Source of the DNA: Limnohabitans sp.
Lineage (GTDB): Bacteria; Pseudomonadota; Gammaproteobacteria; Burkholderiales; Burkholderiaceae_C
Assembly (NCBI RefSeq): GCF_017848645.1
Contig: NZ_JAFEIF010000042.1
Coordinates: forward strand, 1 to 64,000
Length of the DNA: 64,000 bases
Reading direction: 5' to 3'
This document shows, piece by piece, positions 43,426 through 51,615 of this stretch (the stretch's first letter is position 1; every line of letters begins with the position of its first letter). The notes beneath the pieces are model-generated. The model ran no database searches. It was not told the DNA's origin and was given only the letters and a program-made list of their open reading frames with translations. The translations under genes and the position numbers were made by a program.

Positions 43426-45471
43426 ATGTCCCAAGTCCTGCAAAGTTTCATCGGTGGCCAGTGGATCGGCCAGCAAGGCGCACAAAACCTGCGCAGCGCC
43501 CTCAACGGCCAGACCGTGTTCCAAACCCATGCCGAGGCCATCGACTTTGGCGACGCGGTGCACTACGCCCGCACCGTGGGCCTGCCCAACCTGCTCAAGC
43601 TGGATTTTCAGGAACGCGCCCAGCGCCTCAAGGCCCTGGCCAAATACTTGGGTGAGCACAAAGAGCAGCTTTACGCCATCTCGGCCCACACGGGCGCCAC
43701 CCGCGCCGACAGCTGGGTGGACATCGAAGGCGGCGCGGGCACCTTGTTTGCGTATTCGGGCATGGGCAGCAACGAGCTGCCCAGCGGCAACCTGATCCAC
43801 GAAGGCCCGGCCTTCCCCTTGGGCAAAAAGGGTGGCTTTGCGGGCACGCACATCTTGGTGCCGCGTGGCGGCATTGCCGTGCACATCAACGCCTTCAACT
43901 TCCCCATCTGGGGTCTTTTGGAAAAGTTCGCACCCAGCTTTTTGGCGGGCATGCCTTGCATCGGCAAACCCGCATCGTCTACCAGCTACCTGACCGAAGC
44001 CATGGTGCGCTTGGTGGAGCAATCGGGCATCTTGCCTGCCGGTTCGCTCCAGTTGGTGATCGGCTCCACGGGTGACCTGCTCGACCGCCTGAATGGTCAG
44101 GACGTGGTGACTTTTACTGGCTCGGCCGACACCGCCGCCATGCTGCGTGTGCACCCCAATGTGGTCAAACACAGCATCCCCTTCAACGCCGAAGCCGACT
44201 CGCTCAACTGCGCCATCCTCGCGCCCGATGTCTCGCCCGACGATGAAGAGTTTGATTTGTTCGTGAAAGAAGTCGCTCGCGAGATGACCGTCAAGGCGGG
44301 CCAAAAATGCACCGCGATCCGCCGCGCCATCGTGCCGCGCCAGCACCTCGACGCAGTGGCCGAAAAACTCAAGGCCCGCCTGGCCAAGGTGGTGGTGGGC
44401 GACCCGTCTGTTGAAGGCGTGAAGATGGGGGCGCTGGCCTCCCATTCGCAGCAAGCCGACGTGGCCGAGCGCGTGGCCCTGCTGCGCCAAAGCGCCGAGC
44501 TGGTGTTTGGCGGCGGTGCCGATTTCAAGCCCGTGGGGCAGGGCGTGGAGGGCGGTGCTTTCTTCCAGCCCACACTGCTGCTGTGCCAAAAGCCTTTGCA
44601 CACCGACAGCGTGCACGACGTGGAAGCCTTTGGCCCCGTCAGCACGCTCATGGCTTATGACGGCATTGAAGAAGCACTGCAATTGGCCGCACGCGGGCAG
44701 GGCAGTTTGGTGGGCACGCTGGTCACCAAAGACCCGCAAATCGCGGCCCGCATGATCCCGGTGGCCGCCGCCTTGCATGGCCGCCTGCACATCCTGGACC
44801 GCGAATCGGCGGTCGAATCGACCGGCCACGGCTCGCCACTGCCCCCGCTCAAGCACGGCGGCCCCGGTCGCGCAGGCGGTGGTGAAGAACTCGGCGGCAT
44901 CCGCGCCGTCAAGCACCTGATGCAGCGCACCGCTTTGCAAGGCTCGCCCACCATGATCGCTGCCGTCACGGGCGAGTACATGCGCGGCGCCAAACTGATC
45001 GAGACCGAGGTCCACCCCTTCCGCCGTTACTTTGAAGAGCTGCAGATTGGCGAAAGCTTGCTCACCCACCGCCGCACCGTGGGCGAGGCCGACATTGTGG
45101 CCTTTGGCGGCCTGTCGGGCGACTATTTCTACATGCACTTCGACGAGATCGCCGCCAAGGATTCGCCCTTTGGCAAGCGCATCGCGCACGGCTACTTCGT
45201 GTTGTCGGCAGCGGCTGGCTTGTTTGTCTCGCCCGCACCCGGCCCGGTGCTGGCCAACTACGGTCTGGACACGCTGCGCTTTGTGAAACCCGTGGGCATT
45301 GGCGACACCATTCAGGCGCGCCTGACGGCCAAGCGCAAGATCGACCGCAACAAGAAAGACGCCAACGGCGTGGGCCAAGGCGTGGTCGCTTGGGACGTGG
45401 AGGTGACCAACCAGCTCGGCGAAGTGGTCGCCAGTTATGACATCTTGACCTTGGTGGCCAAGAAGGGTTGA
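43426..45471 (+). CDS. paaZ: Bifunctional PaaZ: oxepin-CoA hydrolase and semialdehyde dehydrogenase
   Basis: A 681-residue cytoplasmic fusion that opens the oxepin-CoA ring and oxidises the resulting semialdehyde in aerobic phenylacetate degradation. Residues 1-515 are an aldehyde dehydrogenase domain (HINAFNFPIWGLLEKFAP, VTFTGSADTA, catalytic Cys in VKAGQKCTAIRR). Residues about 530-681 are a MaoC-like hotdog hydratase with the catalytic Asp and His in GDYFYMHFDEIAAKDSPFG and KRIAHGYFVLS. The length is typical. No other paa gene is in the window, so it stands apart from the main cluster, but the operator upstream fits PaaR control. Confidence 0.94.
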   Translation: MSQVLQSFIGGQWIGQQGAQNLRSALNGQTVFQTHAEAIDFGDAVHYARTVGLPNLLKLDFQERAQRLKALAKYLGEHKEQLYAISAHTGATRADSWVDIEGGAGTLFAYSGMGSNELPSGNLIHEGPAFPLGKKGGFAGTHILVPRGGIAVHINAFNFPIWGLLEKFAPSFLAGMPCIGKPASSTSYLTEAMVRLVEQSGILPAGSLQLVIGSTGDLLDRLNGQDVVTFTGSADTAAMLRVHPNVVKHSIPFNAEADSLNCAILAPDVSPDDEEFDLFVKEVAREMTVKAGQKCTAIRRAIVPRQHLDAVAEKLKARLAKVVVGDPSVEGVKMGALASHSQQADVAERVALLRQSAELVFGGGADFKPVGQGVEGGAFFQPTLLLCQKPLHTDSVHDVEAFGPVSTLMAYDGIEEALQLAARGQGSLVGTLVTKDPQIAARMIPVAAALHGRLHILDRESAVESTGHGSPLPPLKHGGPGRAGGGEELGGIRAVKHLMQRTALQGSPTMIAAVTGEYMRGAKLIETEVHPFRRYFEELQIGESLLTHRRTVGEADIVAFGGLSGDYFYMHFDEIAAKDSPFGKRIAHGYFVLSAAAGLFVSPAPGPVLANYGLDTLRFVKPVGIGDTIQARLTAKRKIDRNKKDANGVGQGVVAWDVEVTNQLGEVVASYDILTLVAKKG

Positions 45472-45557
45472 TGGGCCGCTGCGCGATGCGAGCCCGTGTC
45501 GGACCATCATTTCCGATATGGGCTTTCAAAGGGTGGGCCGTGACAGAATGACCTGCC

Positions 45558-46172
45558 ATGAACCTCTACGACCAACACGTCCTGCCCTACTTGATCGACT
45601 TCGCTTGCGGCCTGCCCATGGTGCAGGCGCAGCGCCGCCAGCTGGTGCCTCAGGCGCAGGGCCGGGTGCTGGAGATTGGCATGGGCACCGGGCGCAACTT
45701 GCCGTTTTATGACCGCAGCCGCGTGACCCGTCTGGTGGGTGTAGACCCGGCCATGCAGATGCACCGCTTGGCGCAAAAGCGCAGCCAAGAGGCGGGCATC
45801 GCTGTGGAGCTGATGGGCCTGTCGGCCCAGCAGCTGCCCACGGCCGATGCCAGCTTTGACACCGTGGTATGCACCTACACCCTGTGCAGCATTCCCGATG
45901 CAGCGCAGGCCTTGCGCGAGATGCGCCGGGTGCTGGTGCCGGGTGGAAATCTGCTTTTTTGCGAGCATGGCCGCGCACCGGATGCGGACGTGCGCCGCTG
46001 GCAAGAGCGCTTGCAGCCCTTCTGGGGGCCGCTGGCCGGAGGTTGTCAGCTGGGGCGCGACATTCCCGCCTTGCTGCAAGACGCAGGCTTTGCGGCCCAA
46101 ACCCAATCGGCCTATCTGGCCGGGCCGCGCCCCATGACTTTTCATTACTGGGGCCAGACGCAAGCAGCCTGA
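45558..46172 (+). CDS. Class I SAM-dependent methyltransferase
   Basis: A 204-residue cytoplasmic protein with motif I VLEIGMGTGRNLPFY, an acidic residue after strand 2 (VGVDPAMQMHR) and motif IV-like FDTVVCTYTLCSIPD. This is the UbiE/COQ5-like or methyltransferase type 11 fold; the substrate is unknown. A CAGAAT 8 bases before ATG 45558 may be a -10 that leaves almost no leader. No link to its neighbours is obvious. Confidence 0.85.
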   Translation: MNLYDQHVLPYLIDFACGLPMVQAQRRQLVPQAQGRVLEIGMGTGRNLPFYDRSRVTRLVGVDPAMQMHRLAQKRSQEAGIAVELMGLSAQQLPTADASFDTVVCTYTLCSIPDAAQALREMRRVLVPGGNLLFCEHGRAPDADVRRWQERLQPFWGPLAGGCQLGRDIPALLQDAGFAAQTQSAYLAGPRPMTFHYWGQTQAA

Positions 46173-46220
46173 AACGGCCGTAAGTGAGGGTTAATCCACA
46201 ATTTTGACGATTTGCAGGGT

Positions 46221-46260
46221 TTGTACGGGTTCTGGAAAGCATTAAGATTGTTAACAATCT
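46221..46260 (+). promoter_or_regulatory. Promoter with perfect GntR-type palindrome before the biotin-carrier operon
   Basis: TTGTAC (46221-46226) and TAAGAT (46243-46248) with a 16-base spacer make a reasonable sigma-70 promoter. The 16-base perfect palindrome AGATTGTTAACAATCT (46245-46260) overlaps the -10 and the expected start. Its TTGT..ACAA core fits FadR/VanR-type GntR regulators, one of which is the second gene of this operon, so autoregulation is likely. Confidence 0.65.
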
Positions 46261-46262
46261 GA

Positions 46263-46496
46263 ATGTCATTCAAAAATTCAACCATGCAAAAAATTTACTC
46301 TGAAGTCAGTGGCAGCATCTGGAAAGTCGAAGTGGTGGCGGGGCAAGCCGTCGCGGCGGGCGATGTTTTGATGATTGTCGAGTCCATGAAAATGGAAATT
46401 CCGGTGGAGTCACCGGCCGCCGGGACCGTGCGCGAGCTGTTGGTGGCTGAGGGCGAAGCGGTGGAAGATGGGCAGTGGTTGCTGTCGCTGGAATAA
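46263..46496 (+). CDS. Biotin carboxyl carrier protein domain (biotin/lipoyl attachment)
   Basis: A 77-residue single-domain biotinyl carrier. The attachment motif is ESMKMEIPV with Lys43, with the second half AAGTVRELLVAEGEAVEDGQ making the symmetric beta-hammerhead. It should carry CO2 or accept it from the carboxyltransferase encoded at 49490. ATG 46263 is used here; ATG 46284 (MQKIYSEV) would remove a short extra tail and is equally plausible. The gene is first in a GntR-controlled operon. No biotin carboxylase gene lies nearby. Confidence 0.88.
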   Translation: MSFKNSTMQKIYSEVSGSIWKVEVVAGQAVAAGDVLMIVESMKMEIPVESPAAGTVRELLVAEGEAVEDGQWLLSLE

Positions 46497-46506
46497 GGGC
46501 AACGCG

Positions 46507-47244
46507 ATGACCCTCCAAGACATGCCCGCAGAGCTCTTAATCGACTTGGACAGTGCGGTGGCGTTTCGCCTCTTTGCTGATCAAGATGAGCCGACGCTCA
46601 CGGTTTCAGAACAAATCGCATCCCGCGTGGGTGAACGCATCCTCAGTGGTCAGTTGGCCCCAGGCGCGCGGATCGGCGAGCAAGAGTTGGCCGACGAATT
46701 CAAAGTCAGCCGGGGGCCCGTGCGCGACGCCCTGCGCATTTTGGAGCGTGAGGGCTTGGCCACCCTTCTGGCGCGGCGCGGCGCGATCGTGACCGACCTG
46801 AGTGCGCAGGAGTTGTCCGAGCTGCTGGACATTCGAGCTGGTTTGTTTGAGGTGGCCGTGCGCAAACTCATGGCCCAACCCTGCACCCAACTGTTGCCCC
46901 TGATGCGGGCAGGCACCGAACGCCTGCAAGCCTTGGCTGGGCAAGACGACGCGGGAGAGCTTTATGCCCAAACCACGTACCGACTGCTGATTTTGGTGGC
47001 CCGATTGACGGGCAACCGCCGTCTGCAGCGCATGCTGACCTCGATTTCTTTGCAGACCTTGCGTTACAGCAAATTGGGCCTGTCTTCTGTGGCACGACGC
47101 CAGCGCTCGGTGACGCTTTGGCAGCAGGCCATTGGGGCCTTGGAGGCGGGCGACGCAGACCGTGTGGTCCAACTGACCCGCCAGCGCATCGAAGAGTCAG
47201 CGCACGAAGCGGTGCAGCAACTGGGCCAAAGGGGGCAGTCATGA
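46507..47244 (+). CDS. GntR-family transcriptional regulator (FCD/FadR type)
   Basis: A 245-residue regulator with an N-terminal winged helix (SEQIASRVGERILSGQLAPG, ELADEFKVSRGPVRDALRIL, GLATLLARRGAIV) and an all-helical FCD effector domain. ATG 46507 follows AAGGG. It lies 10 bases after the carrier gene and overlaps the CoA-transferase start (ATGA), so it is embedded in the operon it probably represses through the palindrome at 46245. The inducer is likely the acid or acyl-CoA handled by the operon. Confidence 0.92.
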   Translation: MTLQDMPAELLIDLDSAVAFRLFADQDEPTLTVSEQIASRVGERILSGQLAPGARIGEQELADEFKVSRGPVRDALRILEREGLATLLARRGAIVTDLSAQELSELLDIRAGLFEVAVRKLMAQPCTQLLPLMRAGTERLQALAGQDDAGELYAQTTYRLLILVARLTGNRRLQRMLTSISLQTLRYSKLGLSSVARRQRSVTLWQQAIGALEAGDADRVVQLTRQRIEESAHEAVQQLGQRGQS

Positions 47245-48473
47245 ACGCCGCTCCGCAACGCCAAGGCCCGCTCACCGATCTCAAAGTCATTGAGGTGTGC
47301 AGCACGATTGCCGGACCGGCCTGCGCTCGCCTGTTGGCCGACTTTGGGGCCGACGTGATCAAGATCGAGCCGCCCGATGGCGACCCGGTGCGGCAAATGG
47401 GGCAGCATGTGGGCGACGTGTCTTTGTACGCGGCTTCCATCTTGCGCAACAAGCGCTCGATTGCCCTGGACCTCAAGTCCGAGCAGGGCCGAGCCCTGGC
47501 TTTTGAGCTGATGGCGAAGGCCGACATCGTGGTGGAAAACAACCGCCCGGGTGTCATGGAGCGCCTGGGCCTGGGTTATGAAGCCTTGTCGGCACGCAAC
47601 CCCGGTTTGGTGCTGGTGCGCATCAGTGGTTTTGGCCAAGACGGGCCCTATGCCGAACGCCCCGGCTATGGGGCCATTTGCGAAGCCGTAGGCGGCGTGC
47701 GCCACATGACCGGCGACCCGGACCGCCCCCCGGCGCGTGTGGCCTTGGCGACCACCGACTATTTGTCTTCGGTCTATGCCGCTTTCGGGGCCATGGCCGC
47801 CATTCATTCCCGCACCCATACAGGCAAAGGGCAGGTGGTGGACGTGGCCCTGTACGAGGCTGCGTTCACCCAAATGGAGCCCGTCGTGCCCGCGCATGAC
47901 AAACTGGGTGTGGTGCCCATGCGGGAGGGCTCGAACTTGCCCTCCATGGCCCCCAACAGCTCTTACCCCACGCGCGATGGGGCCTGGGTGCTGATTGCGG
48001 CCAACAGCCAGCCCATCTGGAAGCGGCTGGTGGCCCTGATGCAGATGCCCGAGTTGTTGACGGACCCGCGTTTCGAGACGATCCAGGTGCGCGGCCAGCC
48101 CGAGCACATGCGCGCTATCGACGCCATCATTGCCAACTGGAGCCGTGGCCACGAGGCCGCCAGCCTGTTGGCGCTGCTGCACCAAGCCCAGGTGCCCAGC
48201 ACCTTGGTCTACACCATTGCCGACATCTTCAAAGACCCGCATTTCCAAGCGCGTCAGATGCTGCAGCAGGTGCCCCACGAGCAGCTGGGCCATACCACCC
48301 AAGCCGGGGTCGTGCCCCGACTGTCTGGCACGCCCGGTGGCATTTACCGCAGCGGCCCCAGCTTGGGCGCGGACAGCGCTGACGTGCTGCAGCGGGAACT
48401 TTACCTCAGCCCCGAACGCGTGCAGGCCCTGGTGGCCAGTGGTGCGGTGGTGCTGCCTTCTTCATCTGTCTGA
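47241..48473 (+). CDS. Family III CoA-transferase (CaiB/BaiF type)
   Basis: A 410-residue enzyme that moves CoA between carboxylic acids. Family signatures: KVIEVCSTIAGPACARLLADFGADVIKIE, RNKRSIALDLKSEQGR, and the catalytic Asp in ATTDYLSSVY (Asp173). It would activate the imported acid to its CoA thioester before carboxylation. The start overlaps the GntR gene by ATGA, and the binding-protein gene follows after 12 bases. Confidence 0.93.
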   Translation: MNAAPQRQGPLTDLKVIEVCSTIAGPACARLLADFGADVIKIEPPDGDPVRQMGQHVGDVSLYAASILRNKRSIALDLKSEQGRALAFELMAKADIVVENNRPGVMERLGLGYEALSARNPGLVLVRISGFGQDGPYAERPGYGAICEAVGGVRHMTGDPDRPPARVALATTDYLSSVYAAFGAMAAIHSRTHTGKGQVVDVALYEAAFTQMEPVVPAHDKLGVVPMREGSNLPSMAPNSSYPTRDGAWVLIAANSQPIWKRLVALMQMPELLTDPRFETIQVRGQPEHMRAIDAIIANWSRGHEAASLLALLHQAQVPSTLVYTIADIFKDPHFQARQMLQQVPHEQLGHTTQAGVVPRLSGTPGGIYRSGPSLGADSADVLQRELYLSPERVQALVASGAVVLPSSSV

Positions 48474-48485
48474 AAGGAAAGCGAC

Positions 48486-49493
48486 ATGAAAACCAACATC
48501 AACCGCCGCCAATCGTTGGGCTTGATCGCGGGTGCCAGCCTGGCCCCCATGGGCTGGGAGGCGCTGGCGCAAGACAGCAGCTGGAAACCCACAGAAATGA
48601 TCCGCTACGTCATTGGCGTGGCCCCGGGCGGCTCGGTCGATTTGTATGCACGCGGCATCAAGCAAATGCTGGAGTCGCAGCAGCGGGTACACGGCCAAAC
48701 CGTGTTGGCCGAAAACAAACCCGGCGCTGCGGGCTTGCTGGGTTTGCAGCAATTGCAGCGCAACCGGGGCAATGCGCACCACCTGGGTACCTTCCACACG
48801 GGCAGCATTGCGGGGCAAGCCACGGGCATGCTCAAGGCCGACATGCGCGAATTTGTGCCTGTGGCCATGATGGTCGAAGAAACCTCGCTGGTGGCGGTGC
48901 GGGCCGATAGCCCACTGCGCAACGTGCAAGACTTGCTGGCGCGTTTGCAGCGCGATGCGTCATCGGTCAGCTTTGCCGTCGCCCCAGTGCGGGGACTGAA
49001 CACCCACCTGGCCATTGCCAAACCTCTCAAAGTCGCGGGTGTTGCTGTGGACAAACTCACGGTGGTGCCGTTCCGCTCTTCGGGCGATTCCATGGTGGCG
49101 CTGCTGGGGGGCAATGTGGATGTGGTCTCGGCCACAGGCCCCACCGTCATGCCCCAAGTGCAGGCTGGCAAGGTGCGTGTGTTGGCCAGTGCCTCGCCCC
49201 AGCGCGGCACTGGCTTGATGGCCGCCGTGCCCACTTGGCGTGAACAAGGGGTGGCGGCCGACTACGTCAGCTACAACGGCGTTCTGTTGCCCGGTGGGGT
49301 GGATGCGGAGCAGATCCGTTTTTGGGAAAGCGCCTTGCGCCAAGTGGCTGAGTCTGCCGCCTGGCAAGCCATGGTTGAGAAATCGGGCAACCGCCCGATG
49401 TTCAAAGGCTATGTGGATTCGCACCGCTACCTCGAAGCCGAGTTGGCCGAAACGCGCGCCTTGGTCGACGCCTTGGGTTTGGGGCCAGCATGA
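48486..49493 (+). CDS. Bug/TctC-family tripartite tricarboxylate transporter binding protein
   Basis: A 335-residue periplasmic protein with an N-terminal signal that has twin Arg (NRRQSLGLIAGASLAPMGW), which suggests Tat export. The Bug fold is shown by MIRYVIGVAPGGSVDLYAR and LAENKPGAAGLLGLQQLQ, then VPVAMMVEETSLVAVRADS. It should capture the carboxylic acid substrate of this operon. No TctA/TctB membrane genes lie nearby, as is common for this large family in Comamonadaceae. Its stop overlaps the next start by ATGA. Confidence 0.9.
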   Translation: MKTNINRRQSLGLIAGASLAPMGWEALAQDSSWKPTEMIRYVIGVAPGGSVDLYARGIKQMLESQQRVHGQTVLAENKPGAAGLLGLQQLQRNRGNAHHLGTFHTGSIAGQATGMLKADMREFVPVAMMVEETSLVAVRADSPLRNVQDLLARLQRDASSVSFAVAPVRGLNTHLAIAKPLKVAGVAVDKLTVVPFRSSGDSMVALLGGNVDVVSATGPTVMPQVQAGKVRVLASASPQRGTGLMAAVPTWREQGVAADYVSYNGVLLPGGVDAEQIRFWESALRQVAESAAWQAMVEKSGNRPMFKGYVDSHRYLEAELAETRALVDALGLGPA

Positions 49494-51064
49494 GCCAGTG
49501 GCCTGTTTTTGAGCCCTCGGGCGAATGGCAAAGTGAACTCGCCGAGCTGCAACTGCGCCGCGCGCAGGCACGCACCATGGGCGGCGCCGAAGCGCTGGCC
49601 CGCTTCAAGGCCAGCGGTCGCCTCAATGCACGCGAGCGCATCGATCACCTGATGGATGCGGGCAGTTTTCGGGAACTGGGCGCACTGGCGGGCAAAGGCC
49701 ATTACAGCCGTGAGGGGGCCTTTGAGCGCATGGACCCCACCAACGCCATCGTGGGGGTTGGTCGCGTGCAAGGCCGCAAGGTGGCTGTGCATGCCGACGA
49801 CTTCACGATCCGTGCGGGCTCGTCCGAGGCCTCGATAGCCGACAAGTGGATTTACATCGAGCGCATGGCCCACCAACTGCGCATGCCCTTGGTGCGGCTG
49901 GTGGACTCAGCGGGTGGTAGCGTCAAGCTCTTGATGCAAATCGGGGGGACCAAAATCCCCGAATACCCCAGCTGGCCCGCCAACGAGTTGCTGCAAACCG
50001 TACCCGTGGTGGGGGTGGCCTTGGGCGCTTGTGCTGGGCAGGGGGCAGTGAAGGTGCTGTCCTCGCACTTCTCGGTCATGGTGCGCGAGCAATCGCAGGT
50101 CATGGCCGCAGGCCCACATGTGGTGCGCCAGGCCTATGCGCAAGAAGTCGACAAAAATGATTTAGGCGGTCATCGGGTGCACCGCAAAAGCGCCTTGGTG
50201 CACAACGAAGCCGAGGACGAAGCCGACGCTTTGGCGCAGGTGCAGCGGTTTTTGAGCTACATGCCGCGCAGCGTGCACCACCTGGCGCCAGTGCTGCCGA
50301 CGCCAGACAGCCCCACACGCGCCGACGATTGGCTCAAAGACGCCATCCCCCGCGAGCGCCGCAAAATCTACGATCCGCGCAAGATTTTGGCTTCTGTCAT
50401 GGACCTCGACTCGGTGTTTGAAATCGGTCGCTACCAAGGCGGCTCGGTCATCACGGCCCTGGCGCGTTTGAACGGCGTGCCCGTGGGCGTGATTGCCAAC
50501 GACCCCAAGGTACAAGGCGGCGCGATGACGGTGCAAGCGGCCTACAAAATGGAGCGGCATGTGAAGCTGTGCAGCTTGTTTGGCTTGCCGGTGGTGAATT
50601 TTGTAGACCAACCGGGCAACCAAACCGGGCTGGAGGCCGAGCTGGGCGGCACCTTGCTGGGTGCCTTGCGTGTGGGCGAGGCCCTCAACGCCTGCCGCTC
50701 GCCCTGGGTGTCGATCCTGGTGCGCCGCTGCTTTGGCATGGCCGGCGCCTTGCACGCCCCCAAATACGGCGAGGCGCTGAACCTGCGCTACGCCTGGCCG
50801 TCGGCGCGGTGGGGGTCTATCCCGATTGAAGGCGGCGTCATGGCCGCGCACAAAACCGAGATCGATGCCGCACCCGACCCCGCAGCCAAGCGGGCCGAGC
50901 TGGAGGCCTTTTATCTGAACATGACATCCCCCTTTCGCACAGCCGAAAAATTCGGGATTTTGGACATCATCGACCCCCGCGAGACCCGCGCCATTTTGTG
51001 TGACTGGGTTGAGGATGCGCGCGAGCTGGTCAAGCTGGGGCGTGTCGGCGAAGGGGTTGGATGA
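49490..51064 (+). CDS. Acyl-CoA carboxyltransferase (biotin-dependent, beta subunit type)
   Basis: A 524-residue enzyme with both halves of the carboxyltransferase fold, like propionyl-, methylcrotonyl- or geranyl-CoA carboxylase beta chains. The N-half has ARERIDHLMDAGSFRELG and LVRLVDSAGGSVKLL; the C-half has GGSVITALARLNGVPVGVIAN, NFVDQPGNQTGLEAE and MAGALHAPKYGEA. It should carboxylate an acyl-CoA using the carrier from 46263. Without a biotin carboxylase in the operon it either borrows one in trans or works as a transcarboxylase or decarboxylase. Confidence 0.9.
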   Translation: MSQWPVFEPSGEWQSELAELQLRRAQARTMGGAEALARFKASGRLNARERIDHLMDAGSFRELGALAGKGHYSREGAFERMDPTNAIVGVGRVQGRKVAVHADDFTIRAGSSEASIADKWIYIERMAHQLRMPLVRLVDSAGGSVKLLMQIGGTKIPEYPSWPANELLQTVPVVGVALGACAGQGAVKVLSSHFSVMVREQSQVMAAGPHVVRQAYAQEVDKNDLGGHRVHRKSALVHNEAEDEADALAQVQRFLSYMPRSVHHLAPVLPTPDSPTRADDWLKDAIPRERRKIYDPRKILASVMDLDSVFEIGRYQGGSVITALARLNGVPVGVIANDPKVQGGAMTVQAAYKMERHVKLCSLFGLPVVNFVDQPGNQTGLEAELGGTLLGALRVGEALNACRSPWVSILVRRCFGMAGALHAPKYGEALNLRYAWPSARWGSIPIEGGVMAAHKTEIDAAPDPAAKRAELEAFYLNMTSPFRTAEKFGILDIIDPRETRAILCDWVEDARELVKLGRVGEGVG

Positions 51065-51191
51065 CTTCATTCTGTGGCACGAGCGTTTTCGGGGCAGCCC
51101 CGTTCGCTCTGGAGCGCTGCGTCCGCTGAGCGTTCATGACTGGCACCAAGTGCAGGTGGTCTAAGCACGCAGATCCGGGATAATCCATGCC

Positions 51192-51596
51192 ATGAGATCC
51201 CCCATTGCCGTCGTTGACGTTGACCGCTGCGAAACCTGGACCCGTTACAAAAACGGTTTGTGCGACACCTGTGCGGCCAACTGCTGCACCATGCCGGTCG
51301 AGGTCAAGCTGGCCGATTTGGTGCGGCTGGAGTTGGTGGACCCGTTTGAAGCCGAGCACGAAGACCCCAAACAAATCGCCAAGCGCCTGACCAAGGCCGG
51401 GCTGATCGAACACTTCAACTTCAAGAACAGCATCTTCAGCCTGGCGCGTCGCGCCAGTGGCGACTGCCAGTTTCTCGATGCCAAGACGCGCCGCTGCACG
51501 GTGTACGACAAGCGCCCCAACACCTGCCGCCTGCATCCGCAAGTGGGGCCGCGCCCCAACCACTGCCCCTACGGCAACAAAGCGCAGTCGCGCTGA
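51192..51596 (+). CDS. YkgJ-family cysteine cluster protein
   Basis: A 134-residue protein with the Cys pattern of the YkgJ/UPF0153 family: CDTCAANCC near 24-32, then GDCQFLDAKTRRC, RPNTCRLHP and NHCPYG. These Cys probably bind zinc or an iron-sulfur centre; the role is unknown. GATAAT at 51179-51184 lies 7 bases before ATG 51192 and could start a leaderless message. It converges on the GGDEF-EAL gene, whose stop is 19 bases away. Confidence 0.85.
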   Translation: MRSPIAVVDVDRCETWTRYKNGLCDTCAANCCTMPVEVKLADLVRLELVDPFEAEHEDPKQIAKRLTKAGLIEHFNFKNSIFSLARRASGDCQFLDAKTRRCTVYDKRPNTCRLHPQVGPRPNHCPYGNKAQSR

Positions 51597-51615
51597 TCGC
51601 CTCCAGCAGGCTGAC

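Noticed and set aside
43339-45510. 723-codon open frame antisense to paaZ
   Set aside because: Shadow of paaZ; no family signature and no ribosome binding site.
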